NCBI RefSeq assembly: GCF_000331775.1
Contig: NZ_CAPJ01000487.1
Coordinates: forward strand, 1-7,082
Origin: Xanthomonas translucens pv. translucens DSM 18974
Lineage (GTDB): Bacteria > Pseudomonadota > Gammaproteobacteria > Xanthomonadales > Xanthomonadaceae
Length of the DNA stretch: 7,082 nucleotides
Direction of reading: 5' to 3'
Each line of letters starts with the position of its first letter. Within the stretch, counting starts at the first letter, position 1. Under the pieces are notes generated by a model. The model was not told the origin of the DNA, made no database searches, and saw only the letters and a list, made by a program, of their open reading frames with translations. Positions 1-6,010 of this stretch are shown one piece after another. The position numbers were made by a program, and so were the translations under genes.

Positions 1-903
1 CCGGAAGTGGCCGCCGATGCCGGCTGGCCGCTGTGGCTGCGCGATGCGCTGCATGCCGACTGGCCGCAACAGGCCGAGGCGATCTTCGCCGCCAGCCAGC
101 AAGCGGCGCCGCTGTGGCTGCGGGTGAACCGCCAGCGCGGCACGCGCGACGCCTATCTGCAGCAGCTGGCTGACGCCGGCATCGGCGCGCAGGCGGCGCC
201 GGACCTGGCCGATGCGATCCGCCTGGCCGAGTCGGTGCCGATGAGCGCCTTGCCCGGCTTCGCCGACGGCTGGGTATCGGTGCAGGACGGTTCCGCGCAG
301 CAGGTCGCCGACGTGCTGGCGCCGGGGCCGGGGGCGCGCGTGCTGGATGCCTGCGCTGCGCCCGGCGGCAAGTCCGGGCATCTGCTCGAGCGCGACCCGA
401 CGCTGCGCCTGACGGCGCTGGACGTGGACGCGCGGCGCATGGCGCGGGTGCGCGAGACCTTCCAACGCACCGGCGCCGGCGCGCAGGCGCAACTGCAGGT
501 TGCCGATGCGGCGCAGCCGGAGGCGTGGTGGGACGGCGAGGCGTTCGATGCGGTGCTGCTCGACGCGCCGTGCTCGGCCACCGGCATCGTGCGCCGCCAG
601 CCGGACGTGCTGCTGCACCGGCGGCGCGAGGACGTGGTCGCTCTGCAGGCGCTGCAGGCGCGGTTGCTGGATGCCGGCTGGCAGGTGCTGCGGCCGGGCG
701 GGGTGCTGGTCTACGCCACCTGTTCGCTGCTCAAGGACGAGAACGCGCGCCAGCTGCAGGCATTCCTGGCGCGCACCGCCGATGCCGTGGCCGAAGACCC
801 CGGCGCCGCCTGCGGCCACGCGGACGGCAGCGGCCGCCAGCGCCTGCCCGGCGAGCAGGACCGCGATGGCTTCTTCTATGCGCGGCTGCGCAAGACGGCG
901 TGA
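1..903 (+). CDS. rsmB: 16S rRNA (cytosine-967-C5)-methyltransferase RsmB, C-terminal part (5' end outside window)
   Basis: RsmB (Sun/Fmu) transfers a methyl group from S-adenosylmethionine to C5 of cytosine 967 of 16S rRNA during small-subunit maturation in the cytoplasm. The frame is open from base 1, so the gene enters from the left; about 300 codons of a protein usually near 430 residues are present, and the N-terminal NusB-like domain is mostly missing. Visible in order: a linker with [11 protein letters not shown], the segment [21 protein letters not shown]-binding motif [10 protein letters not shown] (346-372), motif [12 protein letters not shown] with its cysteine at 571-573, and motif VI YATCS with its cysteine at 721-723. 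In m5C methyltransferases the motif VI cysteine is the nucleophile and the motif IV cysteine aids product release. The end, [10 protein letters not shown], matches the family C-terminus. A GTG at 7-9 lies in frame but is not the true start. Both catalytic cysteines are intact. The LPS genes that follow are functionally unrelated to it. Confidence 0.96.
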   Translation, partial: PEVAADAGWPLWLRDALHADWPQQAEAIFAASQQAAPLWLRVNRQRGTRDAYLQQLADAGIGAQAAPDLADAIRLAESVPMSALPGFADGWVSVQDGSAQQVADVLAPGPGARVLDACAAPGGKSGHLLERDPTLRLTALDVDARRMARVRETFQRTGAGAQAQLQVADAAQPEAWWDGEAFDAVLLDAPCSATGIVRRQPDVLLHRRREDVVALQALQARLLDAGWQVLRPGGVLVYATCSLLKDENARQLQAFLARTADAVAEDPGAACGHADGSGRQRLPGEQDRDGFFYARLRKTA

Positions 904-914
904 AGCGGCCCCGG

Positions 915-920
915 TATCAT
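915..920 (+). promoter_or_regulatory. candidate -10 element TATCAT, possible start of the LPS gene cluster
   Basis: TATCAT matches the sigma-70 -10 consensus TATAAT at five of six bases and is conspicuous in very GC-rich DNA. It lies in the 25-base gap between rsmB and the ArnT-like gene. A weak -35 candidate, AAGACG at 892-897 (three of six bases), sits 17 bases upstream inside the end of rsmB. Transcription would be expected to begin at about 927-929, on or next to the ATG at 929. This is inferred from sequence alone. Confidence 0.4.
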
Positions 921-928
921 CCTGGCCC

Positions 929-2644
929 ATGCTGAAGACCCGCGCGTCCCGAGAATTCTGCTTGCTGGCCCTGCTCGCGCTGCTGGTGCTCGGCGCCGGC
1001 CTGGGCCTGCGCGATCCGCATCCGGCCGACGAGCCGCGCTTCGCGCTGGTCGCCAAGCAGATGGTGGACAGCGGCAACTGGCTGTTCCCGCACCGCGGCA
1101 CCGAGCTGTACTCGGACAAGCCACCAATGCTGATGTGGCTGCAGGCCTCGTTCTACACCGTGTTCGGCAACTGGCGGGTGGCGTTCCTGCTGCCGTCGCT
1201 GCTGGCCGGGCTGGGCACGCTGGCCTGCGTCTACGACCTGGGCCGGCGCCTGTGGACGCGCCGGGTCGGCATGTATGCGGCGTATGCGCTGCTGTTCGCG
1301 TTCCACTTCACCTACCAGGCGAAGAAGGCACAGATCGATCCGCTGGTGGTGTTCTACATCACCCTGGCCAATTACGGCCTGTTGCGCCACCTGCTGCGCG
1401 GACCCGACTGGCGGATGTGGGCGCTGGGCTGGTTCGCCGCCGGCCTGGGCACGATCACCAAGGGCGTGGGCGCGCTGGCGCTGCTGATACTGCTGCCGGC
1501 CGCGGCGGCGTCGCTGGCGCAGTGGCGCGGGGTCAGGATCGGTGCGCGCGATCCGCGCTTCTGGCTGGGGCCGCTGGCGTTCCTGGGCGCGGTGTCGATC
1601 TGGCTGGTGCCGATGGTGAGCACGGCGCTGTCGGCGCAGCAGCCCGAATACCGCGCCTACCTCGACGACATCCTGTTCCGGCAGACCGCCGGGCGCTACG
1701 CCAGGTCCTGGGACCACCCGCACGGGCCGCTGTATTTCTTCGGGGTGATGCCGAGCATGTGGCTGCCGCTGCTGCTGGCGCTGCCGTGGGCGATCCCGGC
1801 GTGGGTGCGGCGCCTGCGCCGGCGCGATCCGCGTTATCTGCTGCCGTTGGCGTGGTGGGCGTTGATCGTGCTGTTCTTCTCGATTCCGACCGGCAAGCGC
1901 GACGTCTACATCCTGCCGGCGCTGCCGATGCTGTGCCTGGCGATGGCGCCGCTGATCGCGGGGCTGCTGCGCAAGGCCGGGGTCCAGCGGCTGTTGCTGG
2001 CGTTCACCGTGGTGGTGACGGTGGCGTTGGGCGCGGTCGGCGCGGCGATCCTGGCCGGGCACGGCTTCCGCGTGCAGATGATGGAGCAGCGCGGCGTCGA
2101 TCTGCCGACCGTGCAGGCGCTGGCCTGGATCCTGCTGGCGCTCGGCCTGTGGGGCGTGGCCAGCCTGGCGCTGTTCGCGCGGCGGCGTCCGGAACTGGCG
2201 ATGGTGTCCACGCTGAGCATGCTGTGGGTGCTGGTCGGGCTGCTGGTGTATCCGCTGATCAACACGTCCAGCTCCGCACGCGGGGTGATGGAGGCGGCCG
2301 GCCGCCGCATCGGGCCGGCCGCGGAACTGGGCCTGGTGGCCTGGAAGGAACAGAATCTGCTGATGGCCGACCGCGCCGCGACCACCTTCGGTTTCGTGGT
2401 GCCGTGGGACGAGCAGTTGCGCCGCGGCGTGGCCTGGCAGGCGCAGGCGCCGCAGCGGCGCTGGCTGCTGGTGCAGGAGGCGGCGATGCTCGGCTGCATC
2501 GATCGCCGCGCCAGCACCCTGGCGGGTGTGTCCAACCGCCGCAACTGGTGGCTGGTGCCGGCCGCTGCCGTGCACGGTCAATGCACGGTCACCCCGCTCG
2601 ACCGCGATCGCCTGCGCGAGCAGGACAAGGACCGTTTCGAGTGA
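929..2644 (+). CDS. ArnT/PMT-like membrane glycosyltransferase (GT39/GT83 type)
   Basis: This is a 571-residue polytopic inner-membrane protein of the dolichyl-phosphate-mannose protein mannosyltransferase/ArnT superfamily. Such enzymes transfer a sugar from a polyprenyl-phosphate carrier to an acceptor, often lipid A or LPS core, at the periplasmic face. Evidence: a first membrane segment at about residues 10-27; then the first-loop motif DEPRF (D34, E35, R37), where these enzymes carry a key acidic residue; DKPP at 63-66; a second conserved aspartate D137 in AQIDPL; TKG at 177-179; HPHGPLYFF near 263-271; and FFS...GK...YILP at 316-330, which closely parallels ArnT. Ten or more further hydrophobic segments run to about residue 443, followed by a more polar C-terminal domain (about 445-571), likely periplasmic. 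Length fits ArnT (about 550). I chose ATG 929 because the open frame upstream runs inside rsmB and the first membrane helix begins just after this Met. No Shine-Dalgarno sequence precedes it. The transferred sugar is unknown; L-Ara4N, GalA or a hexose are possible. Confidence 0.88.
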   Translation: MLKTRASREFCLLALLALLVLGAGLGLRDPHPADEPRFALVAKQMVDSGNWLFPHRGTELYSDKPPMLMWLQASFYTVFGNWRVAFLLPSLLAGLGTLACVYDLGRRLWTRRVGMYAAYALLFAFHFTYQAKKAQIDPLVVFYITLANYGLLRHLLRGPDWRMWALGWFAAGLGTITKGVGALALLILLPAAAASLAQWRGVRIGARDPRFWLGPLAFLGAVSIWLVPMVSTALSAQQPEYRAYLDDILFRQTAGRYARSWDHPHGPLYFFGVMPSMWLPLLLALPWAIPAWVRRLRRRDPRYLLPLAWWALIVLFFSIPTGKRDVYILPALPMLCLAMAPLIAGLLRKAGVQRLLLAFTVVVTVALGAVGAAILAGHGFRVQMMEQRGVDLPTVQALAWILLALGLWGVASLALFARRRPELAMVSTLSMLWVLVGLLVYPLINTSSSARGVMEAAGRRIGPAAELGLVAWKEQNLLMADRAATTFGFVVPWDEQLRRGVAWQAQAPQRRWLLVQEAAMLGCIDRRASTLAGVSNRRNWWLVPAAAVHGQCTVTPLDRDRLREQDKDRFE

Positions 2645-2693
2645 GTCGCCGCCGCGCCCGCTCCGTTCGCAACGCCGGCGCCGCGCGCGCAGC

Positions 2694-2697
2694 AGGG
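2694..2697 (+). promoter_or_regulatory. weak ribosome binding site AGGG for the GT4 gene
   Basis: AGGG ends five bases before ATG 2703 and eleven before the alternative ATG 2709. The spacing favours 2703 as the start, giving an N-terminus MPMRLIRV rather than MRLIRV. Confidence 0.4.
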
Positions 2698-2702
2698 CGA
2701 GC

Positions 2703-3740
2703 ATGCCGATGCGCCTGATCCGGGTGATCAGCCGCGACAACGGCGGCGGCCTGAGTCGCGATCTGCAAGTGGTCGCCGAGGCGCTGCGCCGCAGCGGCCG
2801 CTACCGGGTGGAAGTGCTCGGCTTCGGCACGGTGCGCTTCGCCAACCACCTGCGTGAATTGCGCCTGGCACTGCGCAGCCTGCTGCGCGGCCGGGCCGAT
2901 CTGCAGATCTTCCTGGAACGGGTGTATCCGCGCTGCCTGGGTGCCGGCCGGCGCAACGTGCTGGTGCCCAATCCGGAATGGTTCCGCCGCAAGTGGCTGC
3001 GCTGGCTGCCGCGTTTCCAGCAGGTCTTGTGCAAGACCCGGCAGGCCGAGCAGCTTTTTTCCGCGCAGGGTCCGGCCACCACCTTTATCGGTTTCTGCAG
3101 CGACGACTGCTACCGCCCGGAGGTGCCGCGCGAGCGCGCCTGCCTGCACGTGGCCGGACGCAGCTCGGCCAAGGGCACCGCTGTGCTGCTGCAGATCTGG
3201 GCGCGGCACCCGGAATGGCCGCGTCTGACGGTGGTGCAGAGCGCAAAGAAATCGCGCCCGATCGAGGCCGAGAACATCGACTACCTGACCGGCTATCTGG
3301 ACCAGCGCGAGCTACGCCGGCTGCAGAACGCGCACCGTTTCCACCTGTGCCCGTCCGAGGTCGAGGGCTTCGGCCACTACATCATGGAAGCGCTGAGCGT
3401 CGGCGCGGTAGTGATCACCACCAATGGCGCGCCGATGAACGAACTGGTGAGCGCCGAGCGCGGCGTGCTGATCGATCCGGTCGGCGAGCGCGAGGACAAC
3501 TTCGGCGTGCGTTACCGGATCGACGCGGCCGGGATCGAGCGGGCGATGACGCAGGCGCTGGCGCTGGCGCCGATGCAATGCGATGCGCTGGGCACCGCGG
3601 CGCGCGCGTTCTTCGAGTCGCGCCAGCGCGAGTTCGGCGAGCGACTGCTGGCGGTGGTGGCCCATCTGCTCGGCGATGCGCCGCCACCGGCCGCGTTGGC
3701 GCCGGCCGGCAGCGGCCGCGTCCAGGTCAGGTCGGGTTAG
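2703..3740 (+). CDS. glycosyltransferase, GT4/group 1 type, probable LPS core transferase
   Basis: A 345-residue soluble or peripheral protein with the layout of a GT-B, retaining GT4 glycosyltransferase, which transfers a sugar from a nucleotide donor to a growing glycan on the cytoplasmic side of the inner membrane. Seen in order: strand RLIRVIS followed by the glycine-rich loop DNGGGLSRD (residues 12-20), typical of the GT4 N-terminal domain; AGRSSAKGT with R153 and K157, the usual position of the basic residues that contact the donor phosphates; and PSEVEGFGHYIMEALSVG, carrying the E-x7-E motif (E221 and E229) diagnostic of the group. The following VVITTNGAPMNELV also fits the family. The length is at the short end for GT4. 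The last 20 or so residues are Ala/Pro/Gly-rich and probably disordered. The start is ATG 2703, with ATG 2709 the alternative. The gene lies 58 bases after the ArnT-like gene and 53 before waaL, which implies a role in LPS core assembly. Donor and acceptor cannot be told from sequence. Confidence 0.88.
   Translation: MPMRLIRVISRDNGGGLSRDLQVVAEALRRSGRYRVEVLGFGTVRFANHLRELRLALRSLLRGRADLQIFLERVYPRCLGAGRRNVLVPNPEWFRRKWLRWLPRFQQVLCKTRQAEQLFSAQGPATTFIGFCSDDCYRPEVPRERACLHVAGRSSAKGTAVLLQIWARHPEWPRLTVVQSAKKSRPIEAENIDYLTGYLDQRELRRLQNAHRFHLCPSEVEGFGHYIMEALSVGAVVITTNGAPMNELVSAERGVLIDPVGEREDNFGVRYRIDAAGIERAMTQALALAPMQCDALGTAARAFFESRQREFGERLLAVVAHLLGDAPPPAALAPAGSGRVQVRSG
3023..3038. repeat. 16-base inverted repeat inside the GT4 gene
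   Basis: GGTCTTG and CAAGACC form a perfect seven-base inverted repeat around a two-base centre (or a six-base stem with a four-base GTGC loop). It lies in coding sequence for residues about 107-112. A run of six T follows at 3055-3060, 16 bases downstream, too far away for a standard intrinsic terminator. It may be chance. Confidence 0.3.
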
Positions 3741-3793
3741 GGGTCGCGCTTGGATCATCGCCCCCCATCGTCTTTCCGTCCGTTCTCTCCCAG

Positions 3794-5092
3794 ATGACCG
3801 AAGCCCCGCCCCGCGACGCCCCGCCGCTGGCCGCGTTCCCGTCCCGTCGCCATACGCTGGCCGAGTGGGGCGCCGCGCTGGGCATGCTGTGCCTGCCGGC
3901 GCTGGTGGTCAGCATCCCCGGCGGATTGCTGCCGTTCGGTCTGCTGCTGTTGGCGAGCAGCCTGCTGGCGCTGGACCGGATGCGCCGCGCGGCGGCCGGG
4001 CTGCAGCCGTCGCTGCGCTGGCTGACCGTGCTGGCGGTGTTGGTGATCGTGCTGTCGGTATTCTCGTTGCTGTACTTCGGCCAGGCGCTGAAGGACATCG
4101 ACAACCGCACCCGGTTCCTGGTGTTGCCGTGGACCGCGTTGTGGGTCTACACACTGCGTCCGCCGCGGCAGTTGCTGTGGTGGGGCGCGCTGCTGGGCAT
4201 CTTCGCCACCCTGGCGCTGGCGGTCGTGCAGGTGTTGCAGGGCCAGCCGCGCGCCGAGGGCTGGACCAACGCGATCGTGCTGGCCGACGTGGTGCTGGTG
4301 CTGATGATGGTGGCGGTGTTCTGCCGGCCGCATGGGCGCTGGCCATGGACCATCGTCGCGATTATCGCCGGCTGCGTGACCATCCTGCTCAGCGGCAGTC
4401 GCGGCGTCTGGTTGGGCGTGCTGTTGCTGCTGGTGGTCATCGCCCTGTGCTCGCGCTGGCGCAGCGGTCGCGCGCGGCTGGTGATCCTGGGCGTGCTCAC
4501 CGTGCTGGCGGCGACCCTGGTGCTGAGCGTGCCGGCGCTGACCCGGCAGACCCGCCTGGCCGAACTGCATCACGACGTACAGCGCTACGAGCGCGGCGAC
4601 AGCGATTCCTCGGCCGGGGCGCGCATCGAACGGCTGCAGGTGGCAGCCGCGACCTTCGTCGAGCATCCGCTGGTCGGGGTCGGCGTGGGCCGTTTCGACA
4701 ATGCGATGCTGCGCCTGCCCGATTGCCGCAGCAAGACCTGGGTGGAGCGCTGCCATCTGGGCCATGCGCACAACGACCTGGCCGAATGGAGCGCGACCCA
4801 GGGCCTGCCCGGCACCGTGCTGATCCTGCTGGTCTATGGCGTGCCGCTGTGGCTGCTGCTGCGCCTGTACCGGCGCCGGCCGCACCCGCAATTCCACGGC
4901 CCGGCCGCGACCGGGATCATGGTGGTGGCCGGCTACATCCTGTGCGGCATGACCCAGTCGATGTTCGCGCATCAGGTCACCACCGGGTTCTACGTGTCCC
5001 TGGTCGGCGTGCTGATCGGGCTGGCGGCTTGCGATGCGCAGGCGCCGCGGGTGCGCGCCGATGCCGCTGAAGGCGCTGCCGGAAGCCGGTAG
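3794..5092 (+). CDS. waaL: O-antigen ligase family protein (WaaL-like)
   Basis: A 432-residue polytopic inner-membrane protein of the Wzy/WaaL family. WaaL joins O-antigen from undecaprenyl diphosphate to the lipid A-core acceptor at the periplasmic face. Seen: a short polar N-terminus, then about ten hydrophobic segments (for example 26-40, 43-60, 76-96, 127-147, 161-177, 186-200, 204-220, 228-246, then 340-356, 371-388 and 396-412). The long loop between about 248 and 340 is the expected large periplasmic loop. Conserved family residues appear: DIDNRTRF with R105 and R107, R203 in GSRGVWLG, and the histidine motif GHAHND with H324 and H326 at the end of the long loop. Length is normal for WaaL (about 400). 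ATG 3794 is the only in-frame start downstream of the GT4 stop; the 20 bases before it are pyrimidine-rich and have no Shine-Dalgarno sequence. Polymerase Wzy shares this fold, but the neighbouring core transferases favour ligase. A role in attaching another glycan to LPS is possible. Confidence 0.85.
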   Translation: MTEAPPRDAPPLAAFPSRRHTLAEWGAALGMLCLPALVVSIPGGLLPFGLLLLASSLLALDRMRRAAAGLQPSLRWLTVLAVLVIVLSVFSLLYFGQALKDIDNRTRFLVLPWTALWVYTLRPPRQLLWWGALLGIFATLALAVVQVLQGQPRAEGWTNAIVLADVVLVLMMVAVFCRPHGRWPWTIVAIIAGCVTILLSGSRGVWLGVLLLLVVIALCSRWRSGRARLVILGVLTVLAATLVLSVPALTRQTRLAELHHDVQRYERGDSDSSAGARIERLQVAAATFVEHPLVGVGVGRFDNAMLRLPDCRSKTWVERCHLGHAHNDLAEWSATQGLPGTVLILLVYGVPLWLLLRLYRRRPHPQFHGPAATGIMVVAGYILCGMTQSMFAHQVTTGFYVSLVGVLIGLAACDAQAPRVRADAAEGAAGSR

Positions 5093-5095
5093 ACT
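5090..5095 (+). promoter_or_regulatory. candidate -10 element TAGACT overlapping the waaL stop codon
   Basis: TAGACT contains the waaL stop TAG as its first three bases. CTGAAG at 5067-5072 (three of six matches to TTGACA) lies 17 bases upstream. A start near 5102 would give a leader of about 75 bases ahead of the GT2 gene, and this is the longest gap between genes in the window (84 bases). It could be a secondary promoter for the last two genes. The evidence is only a weak motif match. Confidence 0.3.
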
Positions 5096-5108
5096 GCCGA
5101 TCCCGCAC

Positions 5109-5132
5109 CGCCGACCGGCGCGGCGCCGACCG
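5109..5132 (+). repeat. short direct repeat in the GT2 leader
   Basis: CGCCGACCG occurs at 5109-5117 and again at 5124-5132, a 15-base period, with a degenerate third copy CCACGACCG at 5135-5143. It lies in the non-coding gap between waaL and the GT2 gene. In DNA this rich in GC such short repeats can arise by chance. Confidence 0.3.
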
Positions 5133-5176
5133 CGCCACGACCGCAGGTTGCACCGCTGCCCCGGATACCGAGCGCC

Positions 5177-6010
5177 ATGGCCGACGCCGCCGCGACCACC
5201 TTGCCGCTCAGCCTGGTGGTGATGACCTACAACGAAGCCGCCAACATCGCCCGCTGCCTGGACAGCGTGCCGTTCGCCGCCGACAAGCTGGTGGTGGACT
5301 GCGGCAGCAGCGACGCCACCGTGGCGATCGCCCGCGCGCACGGCGCGCGGGTGGTCGAACAGGCCTGGCTGGGCTTCGGCGCGCAGCGCAACTTCGCCTC
5401 CACCCAGGCCGCGCACGACTGGATCCTGGTGCTGGACGCCGACGAATTCCTGTCCGACGCGCTGCGCGCCGAATGCCTGGCGCGGCTGCCGCAGCTGCTG
5501 GCCGAGGATCGTCTAGACGCGGTGTGGCTGCGCCGCAGCACCTGGTACATGGGCGCGCCGATGCGCTGGTACCGGCCGATGGTCGGCGAACGCCTGGCGC
5601 GGCTGTACCACCGCGGCCGCGCGCGCTGGAGCGATGCGCGGGTGCACGAATCGCTGCGCTTCGACGGTGCCAGCGCCGAGTTCGCGCCGCCGTTCAACCA
5701 CCTGCACAACCCGACCCTGGTGCACAAGCAACTGAAGGTGCTGCGCTACGCCGAACTCAAGGCGCTCGGCTGGCGCGACAAGCGCAAGCCGCTGAGAATG
5801 TGGCAGAGCCCGTTCGTGTTCGCCGGCGCCTTTCTCAAGGACTATCTGCTGCGCCTGGCGCTGCTCGATGGCTGGCGCGGCTTCGTGGTGGCGCAGACCG
5901 CGGCCAGCTACGCGCTGTACAAGCGCATGCGCTATTACGAAATGCAGTACAACCCGGCCTCGGTGGAGCAGGCGCGGGCGCAGCTGCAACGGCACGATCT
6001 GGAGCATTGA
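5177..6010 (+). CDS. GT2 glycosyltransferase, WaaE/KdtX type LPS core transferase
   Basis: A 277-residue family 2 (GT-A fold, inverting) glycosyltransferase, probably cytoplasmic and membrane-associated. Relatives WaaE/KdtX add a beta-linked glucose to inner-core heptose. Seen in order: PLSLVVMTYNEAANI at about residues 10-24, the nucleotide-binding start of the fold; VVDCGSSDAT (39-48), a variant of the usual D-S-G-S-x-D-x-T with Cys42 in place of Ser; LDADEF with the metal-binding DAD at 87-89; and RVHESL with H157 and E158, found at the acceptor-side catalytic region in the WaaE group. The stretch at about 207-235 (FVFAGAFLKDYLLRLALLDG) is hydrophobic and could touch the membrane. Length fits WaaE (about 260). 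ATG 5177 is preceded only by a weak CGAG. The stop TGA overlaps the next ATG by one base (TGATG), indicating translational coupling with the TagF-like gene. The exact sugar is inferred from family only, so no gene symbol is given. Confidence 0.87.
   Translation: MADAAATTLPLSLVVMTYNEAANIARCLDSVPFAADKLVVDCGSSDATVAIARAHGARVVEQAWLGFGAQRNFASTQAAHDWILVLDADEFLSDALRAECLARLPQLLAEDRLDAVWLRRSTWYMGAPMRWYRPMVGERLARLYHRGRARWSDARVHESLRFDGASAEFAPPFNHLHNPTLVHKQLKVLRYAELKALGWRDKRKPLRMWQSPFVFAGAFLKDYLLRLALLDGWRGFVVAQTAASYALYKRMRYYEMQYNPASVEQARAQLQRHDLEH
6001..6004 (+). promoter_or_regulatory. ribosome binding site GGAG for the TagF-like gene
   Basis: GGAG sits in the last codons of the GT2 gene, five bases before ATG 6010. 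Together with the TGATG junction it supports ATG 6010 as the start and reinitiation from the upstream gene. It is the clearest Shine-Dalgarno sequence in the window. Confidence 0.65.

Noticed and set aside
500..928. Upstream extension of the ArnT-like frame into rsmB
   Set aside because: The extra residues are Arg/Cys/Ala-rich out-of-frame rsmB sequence with no membrane or family signal. ATG 929 directly precedes the first membrane helix.
2526..2702. Upstream extension of the GT4 frame into the end of the ArnT-like gene
   Set aside because: The extension reads as Arg/Pro-rich shadow sequence, while MPMRLIRVISRDNGGG at 2703 is a typical GT4 beginning.
917..2740. Long minus-strand open frame (about 600 codons) opposite the ArnT-like gene
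   Set aside because: Its product is a His/Gln/Arg-rich low-complexity string, as expected for the antisense of GC-rich coding DNA. The plus strand has clear family motifs and membrane segments.
3023..3060. Intrinsic terminator formed by the 3023-3038 palindrome and the T run
   Set aside because: The T run begins 16 bases after the stem, and the structure is inside an intact coding gene.
3741..3793. Promoter before waaL (GATCAT-like hexamer near 3753)
   Set aside because: The match to a -10 element is poor and no -35 candidate stands at a suitable distance.
3755..5416. Long minus-strand open frame (about 550 codons) opposite waaL
   Set aside because: Same composition artefact: Gln/His/Arg-rich, crosses two real genes and has no recognisable domain.
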